DNA of 35,893 nt from Kiritimatiellales bacterium (lineage in GTDB: Bacteria; Verrucomicrobiota; Kiritimatiellia; Kiritimatiellales; Pontiellaceae). This document shows, in pieces, positions 1 to 7,181 of this stretch. The notes beneath the pieces are model-generated. The model did not search any database. It was not told where the DNA came from and saw nothing but the letters and a program-made list of their open reading frames with translations. The translations under genes were made by a program, and so were the position numbers. Each line of letters begins with the position of its first letter. The first letter of the stretch is position 1. The stretch is from the NCBI GenBank assembly GCA_003246265.1, contig QKAU01000023.1:1-35893 (forward strand). The letters run 5' to 3'.

Positions 1-1128
1 GTGCTCCTCGCCCTCGCCCCGGCGGTTGGCAGGGCCGCGGACGGGCCCGCGATCAGCCTGTTCGACCCGGAGGACGGGCAGCTGGACATGTCGGCCATGC
101 TGGCTTCCGCCAGCGGTTTCCTGCCCGTGCCCATCCTGATCACCGAACCGGCCGTTGGATATGGCGGGGGAGCGGCCCTGCTTTTCTTCCACGACTCGAT
201 CGCCGACCAGGCCAAGCGGGCGGCGGCCGGACATCCCGGGGGAAACCCCAAGCGGGTTCCGCCGCCCAGCATCAGCGGCGTGGCCGGAGCCGGAACGGAA
301 AACGGAACCTGGGCCGCCGGCGCATTCCACCTTGGAATCTGGAGGGAGGACACCGTCCGGTACCTGGGCGGCGTCGGCTACGCCTCGGTGAACTACGATT
401 TGTACGGACCGGCCGGCCGGGGCGTTCCGGTCAACGTCGAAGGGGCCGGGCTGCTGCAGCAGGCCATGTTCCGCATGGGGAAAAGCGACTTCTTTGCCGG
501 AGCCAACTACAAGCTGATCGCCGCCACGGCGAAGGCGGAGTGGTTATCCACCCTACCGCCTCCCGCAGGCGAAGGCGTGGAGGTCGTGTCGGGCGGGGCC
601 AGCCCCATCCTGGAATACGACACGCGCGACAACATCTTCACGCCGAACCACGGCATTAATTCAAAGTTCGAGTGGACGCACTTCGACGATTGGCTCGGCA
701 GCGACAACCGCTTCGATCTGGTGGCATTCAACAACCGCCTATGGATGCCGCTGTCGGACGCCCTGGTGCTGGGCATACGGGCTGACGGAGACTTCAGCAG
801 CGGGGACGTCCCGTTCTACATGGTTCCCTATGTCCAGATCAGGGGCATTCCCGCCATGCGCTACCAAGGCGACCATGTCGTCACCACCGAGGCCGAACTC
901 CGCTGGGATGTCACCCACCGGTGGAGCTTGGTCGGCTTTGCCGGAACCGGCTGGACCGCGCGGGGCGACTTGCCGGAACTCGGGGAGAATGGCAACCATC
1001 CGGCGGGCGGGGTCGGCTTCCGCTACCTGCTTGCCCGGCTGTTCAAGCTGCGCGCCGGGATCGACGTGGGGTTCAGCGAAGCGGATGCCGCCGTCTATCT
1101 CACGATGGGCAACGCCTGGAATATGTAG
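1..1128 (+). CDS. BamA/TamA-family outer-membrane beta-barrel protein (5' partial)
   Basis: The reading frame is open at the window edge. The GTG at base 1 may not be the true start, because the visible N-terminus already looks like the end of a signal peptide (Leu/Ala-rich, then GRAADG). About 375 residues are visible. They show alternating aromatic and polar beta-strand patterns, a conserved-looking LEYDTRDNIFTPNHG segment near residues 200-215, and a C-terminal block (GVGFRYLLARLFKLRAGIDVG, then AVYLTMGNAW) typical of the D15/bacterial surface antigen barrel. Proteins of this family sit in the outer membrane, and many have no assigned substrate. No POTRA domain is visible in this fragment. 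The 3' end overlaps the convergent AraC-type gene by 29 bases. The family call is good; the specific function is unknown. Confidence 0.7.
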   Translation: MLLALAPAVGRAADGPAISLFDPEDGQLDMSAMLASASGFLPVPILITEPAVGYGGGAALLFFHDSIADQAKRAAAGHPGGNPKRVPPPSISGVAGAGTENGTWAAGAFHLGIWREDTVRYLGGVGYASVNYDLYGPAGRGVPVNVEGAGLLQQAMFRMGKSDFFAGANYKLIAATAKAEWLSTLPPPAGEGVEVVSGGASPILEYDTRDNIFTPNHGINSKFEWTHFDDWLGSDNRFDLVAFNNRLWMPLSDALVLGIRADGDFSSGDVPFYMVPYVQIRGIPAMRYQGDHVVTTEAELRWDVTHRWSLVGFAGTGWTARGDLPELGENGNHPAGGVGFRYLLARLFKLRAGIDVGFSEADAAVYLTMGNAWNM

Positions 1129-2086
1129 CCGATTCGCACTGTTCATTCCGCAAGCGGAGGGTCTCCCTCGGATTTTCAGTGAACAGCCGCGTGTAGGACT
1201 GCGAAAACCGCCCCATGTGCGTGAAGCCCCATCGCCCGGCCACTTCGCTCACCCGGGCATGATCCCCGACAGCATGCATCAGTTCCATGCGTACCTGGTT
1301 GAGCCGCCGGGTCCGGAAGTATTCCACGGGCCCCATGCCGTAGGCTTCCGTGAAATAATGCTGCAGGGTTCTGCGCTTGATCCCGGCCGCCTTGCATAAC
1401 GCATCCACCTGCAGTGGCTGGTGGCGGGAAGCCTCTTCACAGGCATGGCATTTCTCCAGTACATGCATGCGGAACTTGTCGCCTTCCGTATAGAGCCCTT
1501 CAAGAATCCCCTCCTTGATGCGGGTGCGGATCAGGACACGCAATGTCGCTAATATCCCATCATGCAAACGTCCTAGTTCTTTAGACGCAACCTTGCCATT
1601 CCGTTTCATAGCCTCTTCTACCAACTTCACGAGCGGCTGCAGTTCCTCCCGCGAACCTTGCAGCATCACTCGCTGTTGCGGCTTTTCGATCCAAGGATGG
1701 CTGCCAATACAGCTTTCGATGAACCCTTGAGGGAACACCAGGTTGACCCACACCAACCGGGCTGGGAACACATAGTGCATGCAGGTATCCCCCAGGTTGA
1801 GATCCAGGGTGCCGTTGTCATAGACATGGGCCTGTACCGCGGCGGAAGAATCGGGATCTACGATGAAGCCGAGGCACTCCTTTCCGACATGGAAAGTGCC
1901 CTCGTAGAGCGCCGTCCGGTTCAAGGTCCCGGCATTCAGTTGAAATCCTTCCATGGGCAGGCTGAAGGTCCATCCATCCACCGGTCCCGGCTCCAGCTGA
2001 AAAGCCCCGATTCCCGGATACATGGGCTGCACCAGCGCCGAATCAAACCGGTTGATTGTCCTATAAATGACGTTGCATGCATTCAT
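1100..2086 (-). CDS. AraC-family transcriptional regulator
   Basis: A 328-residue protein with an unassigned N-terminal sensing region of about 210 residues and a C-terminal double helix-turn-helix. The first HTH is around residues 228-250 (CKAAGIKRRTLQHYF) and the second around 282-310 (SEVAGRWGFTHMGRFSQSYTRLF). The layout and the RFSQSY..F segment are characteristic of AraC/XylS DNA-binding domains. The gene is divergent from the DUF1254 protein gene, with about 110 bases between the two starts, an arrangement often seen when the regulator controls its neighbour. The ATG at 2086 has only a weak G-rich ribosome site. The ligand cannot be read from the sequence. Its 3' end overlaps the convergent outer-membrane gene. 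Confidence 0.88.
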   Translation of the reverse strand: MNACNVIYRTINRFDSALVQPMYPGIGAFQLEPGPVDGWTFSLPMEGFQLNAGTLNRTALYEGTFHVGKECLGFIVDPDSSAAVQAHVYDNGTLDLNLGDTCMHYVFPARLVWVNLVFPQGFIESCIGSHPWIEKPQQRVMLQGSREELQPLVKLVEEAMKRNGKVASKELGRLHDGILATLRVLIRTRIKEGILEGLYTEGDKFRMHVLEKCHACEEASRHQPLQVDALCKAAGIKRRTLQHYFTEAYGMGPVEYFRTRRLNQVRMELMHAVGDHARVSEVAGRWGFTHMGRFSQSYTRLFTENPRETLRLRNEQCESATYSRRCPS

Positions 2087-2103
2087 GCAGCCCCCATTTC
2101 AGC

Positions 2104-2132
2104 TTGGACAGATATTGCGCAAAGCGGATAAT
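2104..2132 (+). promoter_or_regulatory. sigma70-type promoter for the DUF1254 gene
   Basis: TTGGAC at 2104-2109 and GATAAT at 2127-2132 are separated by exactly 17 bases, a near-consensus -35/-10 pair. Transcription would start near 2139, giving a leader of about 60 bases before the ATG at 2200. The element lies in the divergent gap next to the AraC-type regulator, so it is the natural place for that regulator to act (inference). Confidence 0.65.
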
Positions 2133-2199
2133 GAAAACAGGAGCATTATGGTACTCTTTCTTCCTTCGCAGAAGGAATATACATACCAAGGAGATGATT

Positions 2200-3699
2200 A
2201 TGCAACGACTACTGCCCGGAACGACTTCCATATTGCTGGCCATTACCCTGCACGGACAGGCCGCGCAGCAAATGAAGATGACCACCGCCATTCCTGAAGG
2301 AATCGAAACCCCGAACGTCATGGAGACGCATCTGGGAACCTTGACCTCTTTTGATGCGGTTCCCGACAAGGCAACGACCCAGAAAATCTACGACGACCTG
2401 GATCTGCGTCGCGCAACGGAAGCGTTTCTCGCGGCGCTTCCCATCGCGTCCATGGCCGCCATGGAGACGGGCGTGCGCTCGTTCGGCCCGCCGAATACCA
2501 CGGCGCTGCTGTTTGAAAGCCTGATGGATTCCAAGTCGCTTTGGCTTACCCCCAACACCGTGTCCATCTACCAGGTCGCGTGGTGCGAGCTTGGGAATGA
2601 GCCCATGGTTATCGAAACGCCCCCCAAGGTGCTCGGCTTCATCGACGATGCCTGGTTCCATTATGTGACCGACTTCGGCAACGCCGGCCCCGACAAGGGC
2701 AAGGGCGGCAAGTTCCTGCTCGTCCCGCCCGGATACGAGGGTGAAATTCCCGATGGATATTACGTTGCCCACACCCTGACCTATGGCAACTGGGTGGTGT
2801 GGCGCGGCTTCCAGGTGGACAGCTCGACCGAACCCGCCATCCAGGCCACCAAATCGATGTTCCGGATGTATCCGCTGTCCCAGAAGGACAACCCGCCGAA
2901 AATGAACTTCATCAACGTGTCCGGAAACGAACACAACACCATTCACCGCATGGACTACGGCTACTGGGAGGAAGTGAACGAAACCATCCAGGCCGAGCCG
3001 GCCTCCGGGATCAGCCCCGAGGTCCGCGGCTACCTGGCGGCCATCGGCATCGAAAAGGGCAAGCCGTTCAATCCCGACGAACGGATGAGGAAGATCCTCA
3101 CCGAGGCCGCCAAGGTCGGCTCCGTGACCGCCCAGGCCCTCGCGGCCCGTCCGAGGGACCCGCGCTTCTACGTCTATCCCGGCGAACGGATGTGGACCAA
3201 TCCGATGCCCGGCGGCTGCTACGATTTCCTGGTCAACGGGGCCCTCTTCCATGATGCCCGCATCTACATGCACTTCTATGCCACTGGGATCACCCCCGCC
3301 ATGGCGGCGCGGAACGTCGGCGTCGGCTCGCAATACCTGATCGCCTATCTCGACAAGAACGGCGATGCGCTCGACGGCAGCAAGACCTACAGGATCCACC
3401 TCCCGCCCAACGTGCCAGCCAAGGATTTCTGGTCGTTCACCCTCTACGACAACCAGACCCGCTCCATGCTCCAGACCGACCAGCGCTTCCCGGGGGTCGA
3501 CAACCTCGGCGGCGTTAAGGCGAACGCCGATGGCTCCTACGACATCTTCATAGGCCCCAAGCCACCCGCAGGGATGGAGGACAACTGGATCCAATCGGTG
3601 CCCGGCAAGGCTTGGAACACCATCTTCCGACTCTACGGCCCGCTGGAACCCTTCTACGACAAGAGCTGGAAACCCAGCGATCCGGAATTGGTGGAGTAG
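2200..3699 (+). CDS. Exported DUF1254/DUF1214 domain protein
   Basis: A 499-residue protein. The frame is open upstream to 2077, but AAGGAG at 2188-2193 sits 6 bases before the ATG at 2200, and that start gives a short signal-like N-terminus ([19 protein letters not shown]). The N-terminal half matches the DUF1254 type ([20 protein letters not shown], with a [12 protein letters not shown] motif further on). The C-terminal part matches DUF1214 ([38 protein letters not shown]). The two domains usually occur together in exported proteins, and I know of no firmly established biochemical function. The gene lies downstream of a strong promoter and divergent from an AraC-type regulator, with aqpZ 143 bases downstream on the same strand. 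Confidence 0.85.
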   Translation: MQRLLPGTTSILLAITLHGQAAQQMKMTTAIPEGIETPNVMETHLGTLTSFDAVPDKATTQKIYDDLDLRRATEAFLAALPIASMAAMETGVRSFGPPNTTALLFESLMDSKSLWLTPNTVSIYQVAWCELGNEPMVIETPPKVLGFIDDAWFHYVTDFGNAGPDKGKGGKFLLVPPGYEGEIPDGYYVAHTLTYGNWVVWRGFQVDSSTEPAIQATKSMFRMYPLSQKDNPPKMNFINVSGNEHNTIHRMDYGYWEEVNETIQAEPASGISPEVRGYLAAIGIEKGKPFNPDERMRKILTEAAKVGSVTAQALAARPRDPRFYVYPGERMWTNPMPGGCYDFLVNGALFHDARIYMHFYATGITPAMAARNVGVGSQYLIAYLDKNGDALDGSKTYRIHLPPNVPAKDFWSFTLYDNQTRSMLQTDQRFPGVDNLGGVKANADGSYDIFIGPKPPAGMEDNWIQSVPGKAWNTIFRLYGPLEPFYDKSWKPSDPELVE

Positions 3700-3724
3700 G
3701 CCGGTTCGTGATCCTGCGAATCAA

Positions 3725-3768
3725 GCAACCGGGGCCCGGCATGGAAGGCGCGGGCAGGGCTCGGTTGC
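3725..3768 (+). other. Intergenic stem-loop between the DUF1254 gene and aqpZ
   Basis: GCAACCGGG at 3725-3733 pairs with CTCGGTTGC at 3760-3768 (one G-U pair), and a GCCC/GGGC pair can form inside the loop. No T-run follows, so it does not look like a standard intrinsic terminator. It could stabilise the upstream transcript end or attenuate read-through into aqpZ. Confidence 0.35.
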
Positions 3769-3842
3769 AGGCCGCGAGGAAATGGCAAACCGGGACCATG
3801 CGCATTCAGGAGTCGGTTCACAAGACAACCAAGGAGATGCAG

Positions 3843-4541
3843 ATGAACAAGTATGGTGCGGAGTTTTTCGGAACCTTCTGGCTGGTTCTGGGCGGATGCG
3901 GCAGCGCCGTGCTGGCTGCGGCTTTCCCGGACGTAGGCATCGGCCTGCTGGGTGTATCGCTGGCCTTCGGCCTGACCGTGTTGACCATGGCGTTCGCCAT
4001 CGGCCACATCTCCGGCTGCCACCTCAACCCGGCGGTATCCGTCGGCCTCTGGGCCGGCGGCCGTTTCCCGGCCAAGGAGTTGCTCCCCTACATCGCGGCC
4101 CAGGTCGCCGGGGGTATAGCGGCCGGAGGCATTCTCTATTTCATCGCCAGCGGCCAGCCCGGTTTCGAAGTGTCGGCGGGATTTGCCTCCAACGGCTACG
4201 GTGCCCATTCGCCGGGGGGGTACAACCTGCTCGCGGCCCTGGTCACCGAGGTGGTCATGACGATGATGTTCCTGCTGGTCATTCTGGGAGCCACGGACAA
4301 GCGGGCGCCGCAGGGCTTTGCACCCATTGCCATTGGCCTGTGCCTCACGCTGATCCATCTGATCAGCATTCCGGTAACCAACACCTCCGTCAACCCGGCC
4401 CGCAGTACGGGCGTGGCGGTGTTCGCCGGGGGATGGGCCGTCGCCCAGCTTTGGCTCTTCTGGGTTGCCCCCCTTGTCGGCGCGCTGCTCGGCGCGGCCG
4501 TCTACCGTCTCATCGGGCGCGATCTTTCGACCGCGCCGTGA
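3843..4541 (+). CDS. aqpZ: Aquaporin Z, water channel
   Basis: A 232-residue member of the MIP family, the usual AqpZ length, with six predicted membrane helices and two half-helices. The NPA boxes are at residues 62-64 ([16 protein letters not shown] context) and 184-186 ([11 protein letters not shown]). The selectivity-filter positions fit a water-selective channel: Phe42, His172, Thr181, Arg187. AAGGAG at 3831-3836 is 6 bases before the ATG at 3843. An in-frame ATG at 3837 lies too close to that site to be the main start. It conducts water across the inner membrane. No glycerol genes adjoin it, which agrees with AqpZ rather than GlpF. Confidence 0.95.
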   Translation: MNKYGAEFFGTFWLVLGGCGSAVLAAAFPDVGIGLLGVSLAFGLTVLTMAFAIGHISGCHLNPAVSVGLWAGGRFPAKELLPYIAAQVAGGIAAGGILYFIASGQPGFEVSAGFASNGYGAHSPGGYNLLAALVTEVVMTMMFLLVILGATDKRAPQGFAPIAIGLCLTLIHLISIPVTNTSVNPARSTGVAVFAGGWAVAQLWLFWVAPLVGALLGAAVYRLIGRDLSTAP

Positions 4542-4569
4542 TGCCGGAGGGTGCTGAATTCCCGAACCG

Positions 4570-4596
4570 GGGGTTCCATTCCGCGACGGGAACCCC
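4570..4596. other. Intergenic inverted repeat between aqpZ and bcp
   Basis: GGGGTTCC at 4570-4577 and GGAACCCC at 4589-4596 form a perfect 8-bp stem with an 11-base loop. There is no T-tract on either side. It may mark the aqpZ transcript end or separate expression of aqpZ from the peroxiredoxin gene. Confidence 0.4.
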
Positions 4597-4627
4597 TATG
4601 CTCCCGGCTATTGCAAGGAGGTGAGCC

Positions 4628-5176
4628 ATGAAAACGAGCCCTTTGGCAGGATTGCTTGCATTGACCCTAACCGTGGCAGTCCATGCCCAGGATGAAGGAG
4701 TTGAGGTTATGGAATCGTTGGAAGGAAAGAAGGCCCCGGCCTTCACGCTGGAAGGGAGCGACGGCAAGACCCACTCGCTCAAGGACTACGCGGGCAAGCG
4801 GGTCGTCATCTATTTCTATCCCAAGGACGACACGCCCGGATGTACGAAGGAGGCCTGCGGATTCCGCGACCTTACGGCCACGATCACCAACCTCAACACC
4901 GTGGTGCTTGGCGTAAGCAAAGACAGCCTTGCCTCGCACGACCAGTTCATCGGGAAGTTCGACCTCCCCTTCGTCCTGCTCTCCGATCCGGAGGCGAAGA
5001 TGATGCAGCGGTACGGCGCATGGGGCGAAAAGGTGCTCTACGGCAAGACCTCCATGGGCTGCATCCGCTCCACGGTGGTCGTCGACGAAAACGGCAAGGT
5101 GGTCAAGCACTGGCGCAAGGTGCCCAAGGCCGAGGAGCATCCGCAGAAGGTGCTCGAATATCTCCAAGGCCTGTAG
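4628..5176 (+). CDS. bcp: Bcp/PrxQ-type thiol peroxiredoxin with N-terminal signal peptide
   Basis: A 182-residue thioredoxin-fold peroxidase that reduces hydroperoxides using a thiol donor. The PGCTKEACGFRD motif holds the peroxidatic Cys72 and, five residues later, the resolving Cys77, the atypical 2-Cys arrangement of Bcp/PrxQ. Unlike most Bcp proteins it starts with a clear signal peptide (MKTSPLAGLLALTLTVAVHA) and so may act in the periplasm. The site AAGGAGGTGAGCCATG supports the start at 4628. A second strong ribosome site precedes Met28, which would give a leaderless form beginning MESLEGKKAP. A further Cys lies in the SMGCIRS segment. A terminator follows between this gene and convergent glnK. 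Confidence 0.92.
   Translation: MKTSPLAGLLALTLTVAVHAQDEGVEVMESLEGKKAPAFTLEGSDGKTHSLKDYAGKRVVIYFYPKDDTPGCTKEACGFRDLTATITNLNTVVLGVSKDSLASHDQFIGKFDLPFVLLSDPEAKMMQRYGAWGEKVLYGKTSMGCIRSTVVVDENGKVVKHWRKVPKAEEHPQKVLEYLQGL
4695..4711 (+). promoter_or_regulatory. Internal ribosome binding site and alternative start in bcp
   Basis: AAGGAG at 4695-4700 stands 8 bases before an in-frame ATG at 4709-4711 (Met28). Translation from here would skip the signal peptide and give a typical-length cytoplasmic Bcp. The spacing is as good as that of the upstream start. Confidence 0.5.
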
Positions 5177-5192
5177 CGCAACACCTCGGCAC

Positions 5193-5230
5193 AATAAGAA
5201 AGGCGCCCCGGCCATGACGGCCGGGACGCC
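5193..5230 (-). terminator. Intrinsic terminator of the amtB-glnK operon
   Basis: On the minus strand a GC-rich 12-bp stem (5202-5213 with 5219-5230, one mismatch, 5-base loop) is followed by TTTCTTATT. It lies 26 bases past the glnK stop, between convergent glnK and bcp, and may also block bcp transcripts. Confidence 0.75.
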
Positions 5231-5255
5231 CGGGTTGTGGAGGAGGAGAGATCGG

Positions 5256-5597
5256 TTAGCCGATGGCGTCCTTGCCCTTCTCGCCGGTGCGGATCCGGAT
5301 GCACTCCGGCAGCTCGAGGATGAAGATCTTGCCGTCCCCGATGTTGCCGGTGCGCGCGCCCTTGATGATCGCGTCGACCGTGGGATCGACGTACTCGTCG
5401 TTCACCGCGATCTCCAGGCGGACCTTCTTGAGCAGGTTCACCTCGATGTCGGCACCGCGGTAGGTTTCGTGGTAGCCCTTCTGCTGTCCGCAGCCCAACG
5501 CGTTGGTAACGGACATCTTGTAGATTTCGGCCTCGTAAAGCGCCTGCTTCACAGTGTTCAGCGCTTCGGGCTGAATGTATGCAATGATCAGTTTCAT
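5256..5597 (-). CDS. glnK: PII-family nitrogen regulatory protein
   Basis: A 113-residue PII signal protein that senses 2-oxoglutarate and ATP/ADP and typically plugs AmtB when nitrogen is plentiful. The T-loop region ([18 protein letters not shown]) keeps Tyr46, Arg47 and Gly48. Position 51, uridylylated in the E. coli proteins, is Ile rather than Tyr. The B-loop ([10 protein letters not shown]) and C-terminal RIRTGE motif are intact, so nucleotide binding should be kept. AGGAG lies 7 bases before the start. The gene follows amtB by 18 bases and ends just before a terminator, so the two form one operon. Loss of Tyr51 suggests control by ligand binding alone (inference). Confidence 0.95.
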   Translation of the reverse strand: MKLIIAYIQPEALNTVKQALYEAEIYKMSVTNALGCGQQKGYHETYRGADIEVNLLKKVRLEIAVNDEYVDPTVDAIIKGARTGNIGDGKIFILELPECIRIRTGEKGKDAIG

Positions 5598-5615
5598 GAT
5601 AAAACTCCTATCCGG

Positions 5616-6944
5616 TTAGACGTTCGTGAAGAACTGGAAGCCATGGTAGGCCTCCATGCCGTGTTCGCCAAGGTCGAGGCCCTTCAGCTCCTCTTCCTTG
5701 CTGACGCGGATGCCGACGGTCACCTTCAGGATGAAGAAGATCAGCAGCGCGGCCGGGAAACAGACGGCACCGTAGGCCAGGACGCCAAGCGCCTGTACGC
5801 CAAGGCTGTAGTCGGGACTGAATACGCCGACAAACAGCGTGCCCAGGATTCCGCAGACCAGGTGGACGGTCGTCGCGCCGACCGGGTCGTCGATCTTCAG
5901 GCGGTCGAGCGTCATGACCGAAACGACGGCCACGGCTCCGCAGACCAGCCCGATGATGATCGAGGCGGTAACGGAAACCGCATCCGCGCCGGCGGTGATG
6001 CCGACGAGGCCGGCCAGGCAGCCGTTGAGCACCATGGTGAGGTCCGGCTCCTTCTGGATGATCCAGGAGGCGGCCATGGAGCCGACGATGCCAGCGGCGG
6101 CGGCCAGCGAGGTAGTGACCAGCACGAACGAAACCGCGCCCGGATCGGCCGACAGCACCGACCCCCCGTTGAACCCGAACCAGCCGAGCCAGAGCAGGAA
6201 GACCCCGATGGTCAAAAGCGGCATGTTGTGGCCCATGATGGCCTTGACCTTGCCGTTGACATACTTGCCCAGGCGCGGACCCAGAGCGATGATCCCGGCC
6301 AGCGCGCCCCATCCCCCGACGGAGTGGACGAGGGTCGATCCGGCGAAGTCGTGGAAGTTCTTCTCGGCCAGCCAGCCGCCGCCCCACACCCACGAACCGA
6401 CGAACGGATAGACGAGCGCGACGTAGAGCGTGCTGAAGATGAGGAACGGCCCGAGCTTCACGCGCTCGGCCACTGCACCGGAGACGATCGTGGCCGCCGT
6501 GGCGGCGAACATGCCCTGGAACAGGAAGTCGGTCCAGTAGGTGTAGCCCGGATTGTAGGCACTCGTGAGCCCGCCCTCGGGGCAGGAGAGGCCCAGCGTG
6601 CCGCAGCCCAGGAACTTGCCCAGGATCCAGCCGGTGTCGCCCGGATACATCAGCGCGAAGCCGATCAGCGCGTAGGTCAGCAGGCCGATGGCGACGATCA
6701 TGGTGTTCTTGAACAGGATGTTGACCGTGTTCTTGGCCCGGGTGAGGCCGGTCTCCACCGTGGCGAAGCCCAAGTGCATGATGAACACGAGGAACGTGGC
6801 CACCATCATCCAGGTGTTGTTGACGGTAAACATGGCATCGGCGGCCGTCGTCTCCGGCACGGCCTCCTCCGCCATGGCGGCCATCGGCAGGCCGATGGCG
6901 CAGAGCGCGAGCAAGAGCATCGCGAATTTCTTGATTTGGTGCAT
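5616..6944 (-). CDS. amtB: Ammonium transporter
   Basis: A 442-residue Amt/Rh-family channel. It begins with a cleavable-looking signal peptide (ending PMAAMA, then EEAV), as in many AmtB proteins, followed by about eleven membrane helices. The pore histidine pair is visible in HDFAGSTLVHSVGGWG and GATTVHLVCGILGT, and the conserved Asp precedes AGST. The cytosolic tail ends GMEAYHGFQFFTNV. AGGAGG is 6 bases before the ATG at 6944. An ATG at 6950 abuts the ribosome site and is less likely. It is the first gene of an amtB-glnK unit; in enterobacteria the order is reversed. A sigma54-like promoter candidate lies about 60 bases upstream. Confidence 0.96.
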   Translation of the reverse strand: MHQIKKFAMLLLALCAIGLPMAAMAEEAVPETTAADAMFTVNNTWMMVATFLVFIMHLGFATVETGLTRAKNTVNILFKNTMIVAIGLLTYALIGFALMYPGDTGWILGKFLGCGTLGLSCPEGGLTSAYNPGYTYWTDFLFQGMFAATAATIVSGAVAERVKLGPFLIFSTLYVALVYPFVGSWVWGGGWLAEKNFHDFAGSTLVHSVGGWGALAGIIALGPRLGKYVNGKVKAIMGHNMPLLTIGVFLLWLGWFGFNGGSVLSADPGAVSFVLVTTSLAAAAGIVGSMAASWIIQKEPDLTMVLNGCLAGLVGITAGADAVSVTASIIIGLVCGAVAVVSVMTLDRLKIDDPVGATTVHLVCGILGTLFVGVFSPDYSLGVQALGVLAYGAVCFPAALLIFFILKVTVGIRVSKEEELKGLDLGEHGMEAYHGFQFFTNV

Positions 6945-7006
6945 GTGCATCCTCCTGTGGGTTGTAACCTCGTTGAATCGCCGACACGGCGAGTCGTATC
7001 CGTTTT

Positions 7007-7022
7007 TGCAGGAGGTATGCCA
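7007..7022 (-). promoter_or_regulatory. Candidate sigma54 (-24/-12) promoter for amtB-glnK
   Basis: Read on the minus strand, TGGCATACCTCCTGCA has the invariant GG and GC dinucleotides separated by 10 bases, and it differs from the TGGCAC-N5-TTGCA consensus at two positions. Transcription would begin near 6995, about 50 bases before the amtB start. Nitrogen-scavenging operons are classic sigma54 targets, but no rpoN or ntrC gene is in the window. Confidence 0.45.
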
Positions 7023-7033
7023 TCAGACAACTT

Positions 7034-7050
7034 ACAATGCATTGCATTGT
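7034..7050. promoter_or_regulatory. 17-bp palindrome upstream of amtB, possible operator
   Basis: ACAATGCATTGCATTGT is a perfect 7-bp inverted repeat around a 3-base spacer. It lies just upstream of the sigma54-like element in an AT-rich gap (6945-7181). Its size and symmetry suit a dimeric regulator. It does not match the NtrC consensus well. Confidence 0.4.
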
Positions 7051-7099
7051 TGATGAACTGTTTATGAATAAACACACAAACAACACATGCACACATTTT

Positions 7100-7113
7100 T
7101 GTCTACATAGACA
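7100..7113. promoter_or_regulatory. TGTCTA/TAGACA inverted repeat upstream of amtB
   Basis: TGTCTACATAGACA has two perfect 6-base arms around a CA centre. It lies about 80 bases upstream of the candidate sigma54 promoter, at a typical activator distance. The surrounding gap is AT-rich. No known regulator consensus was recognised. Confidence 0.3.
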
Positions 7114-7181
7114 GCACTAATTCATATTTGTAGAAGCACGTGCAACATGATCCCCTCCTGCCGCGGCCGAGGGGAAGGCGG

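Noticed and set aside
5214-7067. A 617-codon plus-strand frame opposite amtB-glnK
   Set aside because: It is the mirror of two well-recognised genes in GC-rich DNA. Its translation is Asp/Arg/Gly/His-rich low complexity with no family match.
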